A DNA stretch of 20,630 nucleotides, taken from positions 1 through 20,630 of IMG/VR virus record IMGVR_UViG_3300040808_001337; one strand, given 5' to 3'. A model generated the notes under the pieces. The model was not told where the DNA came from and ran no database searches. It saw nothing but the letters and a program-made list of their open reading frames with translations. Shown piece by piece: positions 1 to 7,100 of this stretch (the stretch's first letter is position 1; each line of letters opens with the position of its first letter). Source of the stretch: a virus. The translations under genes and the position numbers were made by a program.

Positions 1-913
1 TATGGTAATGGTTTTCTAAAATTTCACAACAAACATCATAGAAACTTATTCTGTAATTGAGTGCATCATTCCAAAATTTAACGGCTTTTTCTTTGATCAT
101 TGGCATTAGTTGAAAACTGTCTTGTATACTTCTTGTTTGGATAGCCAGTCCTTCTGCCAAAATATTTGATCCAATGTTTACAAAATATGAAGGAACCACA
201 TGTATTTTTTTATCACTTAATTCTTTTATGTAATCTTTTTCTGTGTAATTTGTAGAAAAACATCCTACTGATATTATGATAGGTTTATTTGTTCCGTTAA
301 ATTCACTTACAAATTGTTCATCAATGACTCTGTCAGTTATTAGTATTGTGTCTTCATCTGTGCTGTGTGTGTATTCTAAAGAACAATATTTTACTATGTT
401 ATCTAATTCATCAACATAACTTTTTTCCCAATGACGAATGTCTAATTTTACTTTTGTTTTTAAAGTGCATTCTTTTGTTGCCATCAATATCCATGTCAAA
501 GAAACAAAATCTCCTTCTATGGCTTCGGCGTCTTCCCAATAATTTTGTGTTCTAGACACTTTGTAAAAATCATTGTTGGTTATAGATCCGTCAGGATATA
601 TCATAATGTTTAGTTTCCTGATGTTTGCTGACACAATTTGATTAAGGTGTTTCCATATGACTTTTCCTCTAGTATCAAAATCATCTGCAACAGTAAATGT
701 TTGAAAATTTTGTGTGAGACCGTAAATTATTTTTTTTGCATTTTCATTGTATGCAATATCTTTGCAGTTTTGTAAAAATGTACCTTTGTTAATAAAATTT
801 GTTTTGGTATATCTTATGACATTTTTAAGAGAAGAATCAGAATCAATATCTGACAAACATATAGCAACTTTGTCAGCCTCACTGACATACTCATATGTGA
901 TATTATGTTTCAA
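1..913 (-). CDS. Unknown protein, 3' end outside the window
   Basis: An uninterrupted minus-strand frame runs from a TTG codon at 913 to the left edge, giving about 304 residues with no stop; the C-terminus lies outside. The TTG start is chosen because AAGGA lies 7 bases upstream and the preceding gene stops only 2 bases before it. No in-frame ATG occurs until about 100 residues in. I do not recognise the family. Residues around 215-250 alternate hydrophobic strands with a VVPSYFVNIGSN stretch. This faintly recalls the PD-x(3)-NAGG region of Glu/Leu dehydrogenases, but the glycines and catalytic residues do not convincingly match. It follows the virion-like gene at 916-1698 and may be co-transcribed with it. 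Real coding sequence is likely; the function is open. Confidence 0.7.
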   Translation of the reverse strand, partial: MKHNITYEYVSEADKVAICLSDIDSDSSLKNVIRYTKTNFINKGTFLQNCKDIAYNENAKKIIYGLTQNFQTFTVADDFDTRGKVIWKHLNQIVSANIRKLNIMIYPDGSITNNDFYKVSRTQNYWEDAEAIEGDFVSLTWILMATKECTLKTKVKLDIRHWEKSYVDELDNIVKYCSLEYTHSTDEDTILITDRVIDEQFVSEFNGTNKPIIISVGCFSTNYTEKDYIKELSDKKIHVVPSYFVNIGSNILAEGLAIQTRSIQDSFQLMPMIKEKAVKFWNDALNYRISFYDVCCEILENHYH

Positions 914-915
914 AA

Positions 916-1698
916 TTAGTTCCTTAGTAAAACTTTATCTAAAGTACCTGCTGTTGTATTGTATTTTATTCTTATCCATTTTACTGAAGCCTCAAAAAAG
1001 AAAGGATCAACTCCAGTGTGACTTGTAAAACTTATACCATTTATACCTTGACCTTTAACATCTAATGAAAACCAATCATTGTCATCAGTACTTGCTTGAT
1101 CATCTAAATTTCCTTCAACAAACACATTGCCAGTAAATCCAGTAGTATACATTGCAACAGTGTGATTCCTTGCAGTAAGATTTCTTTCACTACTTCCGCT
1201 AATAGAATTACTGTAATAAAAATTATTTCTCAATGTAAAACTGTCAACAGTTTGTGTGGGTCTTGGTGATGGTAATCCGCCTGATCTAACTTCTACTGTG
1301 CCTTGAAAATCACCTGCTCTGTCTGTGTAAGCAATTTTTTGTGTTTGATCTATTGATGATTGTGTATAAATTGAATAATTGTATAAACCTTCAGATATAT
1401 TATATACGTCTTGTGATGTAAGATCTAATTGTGCTTCACCTTTAGTAGCACTTGTAATGGTCATAATTTTGCTTACTACTGTTTCTTTGTTTTCTGTTCC
1501 AATCATATTAAAATAAACAGTGGTATTTGAAATATCATAAGGTGTACGATCATTGTCTCTAAAGACAAAATTTATCTTGTTATCTACACCGTGATATAGT
1601 ATTATATTTTTATCGTACATTGGCATATTACTATTTACTCCTGTAGACAGTGTAAGTGTGTGCGTTTGATTAAAAATATAAAGGTCATAAGTACTCAT
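916..1698 (-). CDS. Virion structural protein, BppU-like N-terminus (tail fibre or baseplate accessory)
   Basis: This 260-residue protein is rich in Asn, Thr and Ser and appears all-beta. Residues about 28-115 (polar strands, a segment like FRDNDRTPYDISNTTVYF, then GLYNYSIYT) resemble the N-terminal domain of phage baseplate upper proteins (BppU family), which attach receptor-binding parts to the baseplate. A Pro/Gly-rich linker near residues 140-148 separates this from a second beta domain (about 155-260) that could be a carbohydrate-binding or fibre module. There is no signal peptide or membrane segment. The ATG has no visible Shine-Dalgarno; an AATAAATA box ends 5 bases before it. The structural role is inferred from composition and the weak BppU resemblance; the exact position in the virion is unknown. 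Confidence 0.55.
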   Translation of the reverse strand: MSTYDLYIFNQTHTLTLSTGVNSNMPMYDKNIILYHGVDNKINFVFRDNDRTPYDISNTTVYFNMIGTENKETVVSKIMTITSATKGEAQLDLTSQDVYNISEGLYNYSIYTQSSIDQTQKIAYTDRAGDFQGTVEVRSGGLPSPRPTQTVDSFTLRNNFYYSNSISGSSERNLTARNHTVAMYTTGFTGNVFVEGNLDDQASTDDNDWFSLDVKGQGINGISFTSHTGVDPFFFEASVKWIRIKYNTTAGTLDKVLLRN

Positions 1699-1703
1699 AT
1701 AAG

Positions 1704-1711
1704 TATTTATT
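1704..1711 (-). promoter_or_regulatory. Late-promoter-like box AATAAATA, 5 bases before the 916-1698 gene
   Basis: The minus strand reads AATAAATA, then CTTAT, then ATG. T4 late promoters have TATAAATA as a single -10-type element, and related marine phages are reported to use NATAAATA. If the box spans -13 to -6 as in T4, the transcript would begin at the A of the start codon. The same box and spacing precede the gene that starts at 19897. On the other strand TATAAGTA (1698-1705) overlaps it and lies 13 bases before the plus-strand ATG at 1719, so the tiny divergent gap could serve both directions. This is motif-based inference only. Confidence 0.4.
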
Positions 1712-1718
1712 GAAAAAC

Positions 1719-2090
1719 ATGGATTATACAGAACTAAAAATAAAGTTTCCTTTTTTATCGTGTGTTAAACACGTAAATGATGAATTTGTTGGCATATTGC
1801 TCAATCAAGATCAATTTGTTACGTCAATCTATGTTTATGATGATATTTCTTCAATAAAATTAAAACAAAAATTCTTATCACTTGGCGAAGAATGGTGGTG
1901 GGAATCTAATCGAACCATACCAATTAATATATTTTTTAATAGAGATTTTGAAATATTTAAAAAATACATCAAAAGTTTTACTACAAAAGATGTGGAAATT
2001 GTGTTTGGTCCTGCTACAAGCCTAAACAATGTGCAAAAAAAACGTATAATTAGAAGAAATATTTCGCTAGTTAAAAAAACAAATAGTTAA
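1719..2090 (+). CDS. Conserved hypothetical T4-like phage protein, the only plus-strand gene
   Basis: A 123-residue protein with no signal peptide or membrane segment. It has a striking GEEWWWESNRTIPINIFF stretch (about residues 55-72), then FGPATSL and a basic C-terminus (KKRIIRRNISLVKK). From memory, proteins with the same WWWESN and KR-rich tail occur in marine T4-like myoviruses as conserved hypotheticals. The basic tail could bind nucleic acid, but that is a guess. ATG 1719 is preferred over the in-frame TTG at 1710; neither has a strong Shine-Dalgarno. The gene diverges from 916-1698 across a gap of about 20 bases and converges on the gene ending at 2093, with only two bases between the stops. 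It is therefore isolated from every operon in the window and must have its own promoter. Confidence 0.8.
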   Translation: MDYTELKIKFPFLSCVKHVNDEFVGILLNQDQFVTSIYVYDDISSIKLKQKFLSLGEEWWWESNRTIPINIFFNRDFEIFKKYIKSFTTKDVEIVFGPATSLNNVQKKRIIRRNISLVKKTNS

Positions 2091-2092
2091 AA

Positions 2093-2674
2093 TTACTTTT
2101 GTAATTGTTCACAAATTAAATTCATTTGTACCACAATAGCATGAGCATACGCAATAGCATGTGCCTTTTTAAAATAGTATGAACCGTCTGTGGGTTTTGT
2201 CCATACTTCTTGCATGATTTTATTCCAGTCACAATCAAGAAGATATCTTTTTGACGGTCTTATTATTGCCAGAACTGCCGCTAATTGTTCTACTGTTGTG
2301 GGTTTTAATTTTTGTAATATTTGGCTGTGTTCGCCTACGTGAAACAAGTTTTCTACGAATTCTTTGTGACCAAGTAGATCCCATAATGGTTCCTTATTTA
2401 ACAAACTGTCTAGATGCTTCTCATCTTTGATATCTTTGTACAATGAAACATTTAAAATATCAAACTTAATATATCCTCTTTCTTCAGCACTTTCATAATC
2501 TATTGTTGCTAAACCTGTAAGTGGATTTGTAGGAATATCAGTAAAATAAACACCAGTATTGTGTTTTTTAAACTCATTATTATTACAAATACTTGCCACA
2601 TTGTATTTGAATAAACTTAAAAGTTTATCTCTGTCGCCCGTATCTATATCAATATCAGTCTGTACTTTTATCAT
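2093..2674 (-). CDS. Miniature DNA polymerase III alpha-like protein
   Basis: This 193-residue protein carries, in the right order, short versions of the C-family polymerase active-site blocks. TDIDIDTGDRDKLL (residues 6-19) resembles the DnaE PDxDxDF motif with two catalytic aspartates. HNTGVYF (38-44) resembles the HxGGVV segment. GYIKFDILN (67-75) resembles GLVKFDFLGL with the third aspartate. LFHVGEHSQILQKLKPTTVEQLAA...IRP (110-140) resembles the fingers block GVFQLES...LxP...RPGP. YYFKKAHAIAYAHAIVV (166-182) resembles FNKSHAAAYA. PHP, most of the palm and thumb, and the beta-binding, OB and tau-binding parts are absent. ATG 2674 is preferred over a TTG at 2695. It is the last gene of the recombination operon and overlaps its upstream neighbour by 20 bases. 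It may be an accessory or regulatory polymerase relative; activity is unproven. Confidence 0.7.
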   Translation of the reverse strand: MIKVQTDIDIDTGDRDKLLSLFKYNVASICNNNEFKKHNTGVYFTDIPTNPLTGLATIDYESAEERGYIKFDILNVSLYKDIKDEKHLDSLLNKEPLWDLLGHKEFVENLFHVGEHSQILQKLKPTTVEQLAAVLAIIRPSKRYLLDCDWNKIMQEVWTKPTDGSYYFKKAHAIAYAHAIVVQMNLICEQLQK

Positions 2675-2927
2675 TGTTTCTTCTATATTCTTCAAATTGA
2701 TTTTTTAATGCACCCAAATACATTTCAAGTTGTTTAACTCTAGTATCTAAATTATTATAATTGTCTATGATACTTTGTATATTTTCTAAATTTTTTGTAA
2801 ACAGTTCTTTTTCAGTCAACTGTGACAAAACTTTTAATTGTAACCATTGTTTCTTTAAAGATTTATTTTCAGTTTCAGATAATGTTAAACCCATAACTAC
2901 ATCTTCTAAAAAATCATCTGTTTTCAT
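2655..2927 (-). CDS. Small coiled-coil hypothetical protein
   Basis: A 90-residue, charged, probably all-helical protein. Residues about 15-85 show heptad-like spacing of Leu, Ile and Val (LSETENKSLKKQWLQLKVL, then VKQLEMYLGALKNQFEEY), consistent with a dimeric coiled coil. It has no cysteines, signal peptide or catalytic motif. Its ATG overlaps the stop of the zinc-finger-like gene upstream (ATGA), and its 3' end overlaps the polymerase III-like gene, so it is translationally coupled on both sides. I do not recognise a family. A small adaptor or scaffold for the neighbouring proteins is possible but only suggested by position. Confidence 0.75.
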   Translation of the reverse strand: MKTDDFLEDVVMGLTLSETENKSLKKQWLQLKVLSQLTEKELFTKNLENIQSIIDNYNNLDTRVKQLEMYLGALKNQFEEYRRNNDKSTD

Positions 2928-3601
2928 ATGTTTGCCTTTTTTACAATTTCATGCACAAAATTTACATCATCTTGACTTTTCTTAAACCTACTTGCCCAGG
3001 CTGATGGATCAATATAATCTTCAATCATTAATGTTTCTTGTTGATTCAATGACTGTAAAAAACTTATTCCAGATTTGCTATTGTACAACAACCACGGTGA
3101 TATCTGCCCTGACCTAATCATATGTATACATCTTGATTTAGAAACCTTTTCAAAAAAAACATTCCATGGCATACTGTTAGATTCTCCCCAACCTTTCATT
3201 GATAACACAGTTCTTTCAACTGCTCGTTCTACAGATTCTCTCACAGCAAACTCTTTAATATATTGCTCATACACAACATCACTTGGCCACCTATCTACTT
3301 TAACTCTATTTTTAAGTAACCATTCAATGTAATCTTCTACAGATGCTACATACACATCAACTAGATAATTAGCAAACTTTACAAATGCTGTATAATATTT
3401 GCTAGCCATAAAATCATCGTATGTTCTTTCAGTTTTCATAGCAGTTGATGTAATTCTCCAAAAATGTTGATAACAACGAAATGCTAATTGCACATTTCTG
3501 TCTTTACGATTATTCCATCGTCTTTTTGGTTCACAAAGATGAGTGATTAATGTTTTTTCAGAACTAAATGATTTTTTACAAAATTTACATTCAAATGACA
3601 T
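2924..3601 (-). CDS. Conserved phage protein with N-terminal CCHC zinc-finger-like motif
   Basis: A 225-residue protein. The N-terminus has C5-x2-C8-x12-H21-x-C23, with the aromatic and hydrophobic spacing of a classical C2H2 finger (FECKFCKKSFSSEKTLITH), but the last ligand pair is H-x-C instead of H-x(3-5)-H. A basic patch (KRRWNNRKDR, about 26-35) follows directly and suggests nucleic-acid contact. The rest (about 40-225) is helical and Trp/Tyr-rich without a motif I can name. I recall related proteins with the same finger in marine T4-like phages, annotated as hypothetical. ATG 3601 has GGTG 5 bases upstream. It sits between the gp62-like gene and two small genes in the replication operon, so a replication or transcription accessory role is plausible. 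Confidence 0.75.
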   Translation of the reverse strand: MSFECKFCKKSFSSEKTLITHLCEPKRRWNNRKDRNVQLAFRCYQHFWRITSTAMKTERTYDDFMASKYYTAFVKFANYLVDVYVASVEDYIEWLLKNRVKVDRWPSDVVYEQYIKEFAVRESVERAVERTVLSMKGWGESNSMPWNVFFEKVSKSRCIHMIRSGQISPWLLYNSKSGISFLQSLNQQETLMIEDYIDPSAWASRFKKSQDDVNFVHEIVKKANI

Positions 3602-3603
3602 AC

Positions 3604-4071
3604 TTACACCAATTGTTTAATTTCATTGTCTGTTAACCCAACATCTTTGGCTAATTTTTTAATTTCCTTTTTTGATAATATTTTTTTTAATAATTCTTTT
3701 TCATCAGATTTATAATTAGGATACACTGTATCCAAAAATTCCATCAGTTTAGTTTTTTTGCCTTTTCCTTTAGGTGCTTTGATCCATGGATGAAACATTT
3801 TTTTTCCAACACCGCACAGTGCCAACAGTTTCCAAAACAGTTTGCTGTCATTTTCATGTTTTTGAATCAATGAAAAATCCTTGTTACAAAATTCATTTAC
3901 ATTTTGTATATACTCTTCTTGTAAACTGCTAATACCTTTAACACTTGATGCAAAACGCATAGCAACATATGGCGAAAAAGACTTTTTTTCTTCATCTGAT
4001 AATTTGTCATACCATTGCATATTGCCTATGTCAATATTGTATAGCATTGTGTTAAGATTAACTTTTGACAT
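3604..4071 (-). CDS. Putative sliding-clamp loader small subunit (gp62-like)
   Basis: A 155-residue helical, lysine-rich cytoplasmic protein. SDEEKKSFSPYVAMRFASSV (about 25-44) and FWKLLALCGVGKKMFHPWIKAP (about 79-100) match, from memory, a family found in T4-like and other phages that is often labelled clamp loader subunit A. T4 gp62 itself is slightly longer (187 residues) and very divergent, so this is a family guess, not a direct match. If right, it would pair with a gp44 ATPase to load the gp45 clamp; neither partner is in this window. The start overlaps the upstream stop (TAATG), showing translational coupling. The alternative is simply a conserved hypothetical of the replication operon. 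Confidence 0.6.
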   Translation of the reverse strand: MSKVNLNTMLYNIDIGNMQWYDKLSDEEKKSFSPYVAMRFASSVKGISSLQEEYIQNVNEFCNKDFSLIQKHENDSKLFWKLLALCGVGKKMFHPWIKAPKGKGKKTKLMEFLDTVYPNYKSDEKELLKKILSKKEIKKLAKDVGLTDNEIKQLV

Positions 4072-4571
4072 TACAAAAAATCTCCCACTTGTATTTCATC
4101 AGGTATTTGATTAATATCTTTTGCAAAATAAACACAAGCAGGTGTTTTTCCTTCATCAAGTGGTACTGCTAATATGTGTCCATGCTTTAGTTTTGGCAAA
4201 TACCATTTAACATCTTGAAAAACATTAATAATTTTAATCTCGTCTGACTGTATCATATAATCTGTCAGCGGATTTGATACTAATGCATGAAAGCCTCTGT
4301 CATTTAAACTAGTCAACGGAACCATTTCACAAATACCTAATTCTCTTTCTATTATCATAATACTCCAATCAATTGGCATTTGTACTGTTTTCTTTCCAAT
4401 TTCTAATATCATGCTTGGTGCACTAAATGATTCCAAAAAGATCAATGGAATAAAAAAGAAATCAATATTGTTTTTGTTTGTAGTATCAAGCACACAGTAT
4501 TGCAAATCATCTACAAGTTCGGGTACTTTGTTTAAGTTATAACTTTTATTTTCTGTTGTTAAAATTTTCAT
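4071..4571 (-). CDS. Conserved hypothetical protein downstream of uvsW
   Basis: A 166-residue protein without signal peptide or membrane segments. It has mixed alpha/beta character with blocks such as FFFIPLIFLESFSAPSMIL (38-56), VPLTSLNDRGFHALVSNPL (83-101) and VKWYLPKLKHGHILAVPL (121-138). I have the impression of similar proteins beside uvsW in marine T4-like phages, but no function is known to me. Its ATG is nested in the uvsW stop (ATGA) and its stop is nested in the next start (TAATG), so it is a fixed member of this operon and probably made in step with UvsW. No catalytic motif is visible. Confidence 0.75.
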   Translation of the reverse strand: MKILTTENKSYNLNKVPELVDDLQYCVLDTTNKNNIDFFFIPLIFLESFSAPSMILEIGKKTVQMPIDWSIMIIERELGICEMVPLTSLNDRGFHALVSNPLTDYMIQSDEIKIINVFQDVKWYLPKLKHGHILAVPLDEGKTPACVYFAKDINQIPDEIQVGDFL

Positions 4572-6019
4572 ATATTCACCTTATTAATAGTATACGGATA
4601 ATTTGCTTCTTTGTAAAACTTTTTTCTTGCCGTTAAATGTCTTTTTGAAAACTTGCAATTTGAAGTTATATCCCATATTTGTACATGATCCTTGTCTTTG
4701 GCTTTTCTAATACCTCTTCCAATACTTTGTATTACTCTAACAAAACTTTTTCCAGGTTCTAGTAAAACCAAATTAAATATTCTTGGTATATTGATACCTA
4801 CTGCCGCAATTCCGTAAGTTGCAATTAAAACTTTGTGTTGCTCAGTAGCAATTTCGCTATACTCTTCTTCTCTGTCTTCTGTTTTTGTTTTTCCTTGGAC
4901 AAAGACCGATCCAGGAATTAATTCTTGTAGTAATTCTCCTGATTTGATTCTGTCAATCAAAATCAAAGTGTTTCCACCATCACGTATTTCTTCAATCAAG
5001 TTACTTAAAAATTTTAATCTTTCTAAATTTGTTGTCAAATATGCAAGTTCTTCTTGATAAGTTCTAAATGAATTAGCATCTTGTGTTTGTATAACATTCA
5101 CATGACAGTTTGCAAGTACACCTTTGCTTTGTAATTCACTTGCTGATAATTGGCTTATAACTGTACCTAGTGAACAAATCAAACTCATTTTTTCATAATC
5201 TTCTTTTGGCACTGTACCTGTTAATCCCCATCTAATTGGAATGTGTGCAAAAGGTCCAGTTAATAAAGATTTTAATACATCAGCCTTTGCCATGTGTACT
5301 TCGTCAACTATAATACAATTAACATCTTTTATGAATTCTTCAATAGGAAATTCTGCTTCATCTTTTTTTGTATTTTTATTTAAAATATTTAAACTTTGCC
5401 ATGTGCAAATTGTGTGTTTGTGTCCTAGTTCTTTTCTTTCACCAAAATAAACACCAACATCTAATCCTATATTTTTATAATCTTCTTCTGTTTGTGTAAC
5501 AAGTGATTTGTTTGGTACTACTACAATTGATCTACCATAATTTTCACAAATTTTTGAAAGTGCCGCAGTGATAATTGTTTTACCAGCACCAGTGGCTATT
5601 TCTTGTAAACTTTGTGGATTACTGATAAAATCATTAATAACTTTAACTTGATAATCTCTTAATATAATTGGCTGTCCTTCATGTGTATGACCTTTAGGCC
5701 AATTGATGTGTGAAAAAAAACTGTCAGTAACTTCTTCAAATGAAAAATCAAAACTTTGTCTATGATCTTGTATCTGTATTTCATATCCATTGTTTTCAAT
5801 AATTGGCAAAATTTGATCTAGCAAATTCAAATATGTTCTTCCGCCAATGTCACAAAAACGTATGTTACCATCCCATCTGCCTAACTTGTAAGCAGGCAAG
5901 TGAAATGCATATGGCACAAAAAATTTAAGTTTGTCAGAAATTTTACGTCTTGTTGAAACGTCAAGACCTTCAAACTTTACATTAACTTCATCTTTGATTA
6001 TTAATGTTGCTTTAGCCAT
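4568..6019 (-). CDS. uvsW: UvsW-type DNA/RNA-DNA helicase (superfamily 2)
   Basis: A 483-residue protein, close to the T4 UvsW length. In T4, UvsW unwinds R-loops and branched DNA, moves replication forks and helps switch from origin- to recombination-dependent replication. SF2 motifs are in order: Walker A ATGAGKT (142-148), motif Ia VVVPNKSLVTQ (167-177), DEVH box (239-242), motif III GLTGT (265-269), a C-terminal RecA-like lobe with ILIDR (353-357), and motif VI QSIGRGIRKA (431-440). The N-terminal about 110 residues match the UvsW double-stranded-DNA-binding region (VPYAFHLPAYKLGRWDG). The start overlaps the upstream muralytic gene by 19 bases. Assignment is firm on motifs, length and synteny with uvsX and uvsY. 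Confidence 0.95.
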   Translation of the reverse strand: MAKATLIIKDEVNVKFEGLDVSTRRKISDKLKFFVPYAFHLPAYKLGRWDGNIRFCDIGGRTYLNLLDQILPIIENNGYEIQIQDHRQSFDFSFEEVTDSFFSHINWPKGHTHEGQPIILRDYQVKVINDFISNPQSLQEIATGAGKTIITAALSKICENYGRSIVVVPNKSLVTQTEEDYKNIGLDVGVYFGERKELGHKHTICTWQSLNILNKNTKKDEAEFPIEEFIKDVNCIIVDEVHMAKADVLKSLLTGPFAHIPIRWGLTGTVPKEDYEKMSLICSLGTVISQLSASELQSKGVLANCHVNVIQTQDANSFRTYQEELAYLTTNLERLKFLSNLIEEIRDGGNTLILIDRIKSGELLQELIPGSVFVQGKTKTEDREEEYSEIATEQHKVLIATYGIAAVGINIPRIFNLVLLEPGKSFVRVIQSIGRGIRKAKDKDHVQIWDITSNCKFSKRHLTARKKFYKEANYPYTINKVNI

Positions 6020-6627
6020 GGATTCTCTTCTCTTAACTGCTTTATAGAATTTTGTAGTCTTATTGTATACTCTTTGCCTAATTCACTGTATAAACTTAAA
6101 AATTGCACTAAAAATAACGAATCTACAGTGTTGTTAGCAACCATTTGATCTCTAACTTTACGAAATCCGTCATATGCATCATGATGATTAATTAAATGAT
6201 AATAGTAATCAACAGATCCGCATTTGTCTTTGAACTTGATAATTCCCCATGGTGTATTTTTTACACCTTTTGGTTTTATTTGATCTAAGTTTTTATTCCA
6301 TGTTCTTATTCCAAATAGATTATTTGCTTCTTTAGAAAACCTTGAATTACCCCAAGCAGACTCATGTATTGCCTGTGCTATCACAATTTCAATTGGTATA
6401 TAATGTTTTTCTTCTTTTGCTAAAACATTTTTATCTACACAATACACTATAAAATCAATAAACTCTTTTTTGTTTTTTACGTTTCCAAATTGGATTTTTG
6501 GAATTTTTTCTACTTTGTGTATTTCATTTTCTTTTACTATTTTTGCTGGTACTTCATTTTTATTGATACTTTCAGTAAACAATAAAATTACAAAAACAAC
6601 TAAAACTAGTAACAAAAACTTTTTCAT
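6001..6627 (-). CDS. Bax/glucosaminidase-like peptidoglycan hydrolase with N-terminal membrane segment
   Basis: A 208-residue protein. Residues 4-18 form a strongly hydrophobic helix after MKK, which is a signal peptide or signal anchor; no lipobox cysteine is present. Residues about 52-205 carry a lysozyme-like fold of the Bax / endo-beta-N-acetylglucosaminidase group: VIAQAIHESAWGNSRFS with a likely catalytic Glu89, then NNLFGIRTW and YYYHLINHHDAYDGFRK. Such enzymes cut the glycan strand of murein in the periplasm. It could be a signal-anchor endolysin or a wall-remodelling enzyme. It has a good Shine-Dalgarno (AAGGA, 5 bases before ATG) and sits inside a recombination operon, an odd place for a lysis gene; no holin or spanin is seen nearby. 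Confidence 0.8.
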   Translation of the reverse strand: MKKFLLLVLVVFVILLFTESINKNEVPAKIVKENEIHKVEKIPKIQFGNVKNKKEFIDFIVYCVDKNVLAKEEKHYIPIEIVIAQAIHESAWGNSRFSKEANNLFGIRTWNKNLDQIKPKGVKNTPWGIIKFKDKCGSVDYYYHLINHHDAYDGFRKVRDQMVANNTVDSLFLVQFLSLYSELGKEYTIRLQNSIKQLREENPWLKQH

Positions 6628-6629
6628 TA

Positions 6630-7100
6630 TTATCCTTTTGCAAACAATTCAGCATCATCAAGTCCAGCAACTCTCAGTTTTACAATATTATTAATCTGAA
6701 ATTGTTTACTGTCAATGGCTTTCATTAAACCCAAGTATTTGTTTCTTAACAAAGCAAACTCATTAACAAGTTGACTCATGCTCACTACTTCATCTTCACC
6801 ATCTATATACTTTTCTACATCTCTACTAGTTAATGCTCTTTGATAGTTTTCAAGATATTTTTTGTAATGAATACTTCTAATTTTTCGCAATTGTATGTTT
6901 AAAAACTCTAATATTGATTCAATTTCTTGTAACTGATTAAAACGGTGCTCTACAATTCCTGGTATTTTTGATGAATTCAATTCAATGTTACCTTTCATGC
7001 CACACTCAATACGAGCTTCTTCTAATTGATTTTCGAAATAATCAATACAATCAGGCAACTTTGAAAAATCAGCAGAAACTGTATTATACCATTTTACCAT
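6630..7100 (-). CDS. uvsY: UvsY recombination mediator
   Basis: A 156-residue protein. In T4, UvsY binds single-stranded DNA and gp32, displaces gp32 and loads the UvsX recombinase. The C-terminal half (RKIRSIHYKKYLENYQRALTSRD, then LGLMKAIDSKQFQINNIVKLRVAGLDDAELF) has the layout of UvsY, including the C-terminal sequence around a K-x-FxI-x-NI-x-x-LR core that parallels the T4 tail. It is somewhat longer than T4 UvsY (137). ATG 7100 is chosen because it overlaps the upstream stop (TAATG) and has AGGA 6 bases before it; a longer upstream start would read back through the neighbouring gene. Its place between uvsX and uvsW supports the call. Confidence 0.85.
   Translation of the reverse strand: MVKWYNTVSADFSKLPDCIDYFENQLEEARIECGMKGNIELNSSKIPGIVEHRFNQLQEIESILEFLNIQLRKIRSIHYKKYLENYQRALTSRDVEKYIDGEDEVVSMSQLVNEFALLRNKYLGLMKAIDSKQFQINNIVKLRVAGLDDAELFAKG

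Noticed and set aside
747-1028. 93-codon plus-strand open frame
   Set aside because: Overlaps two minus-strand genes with good coding character; translation is hydrophobic low-complexity.
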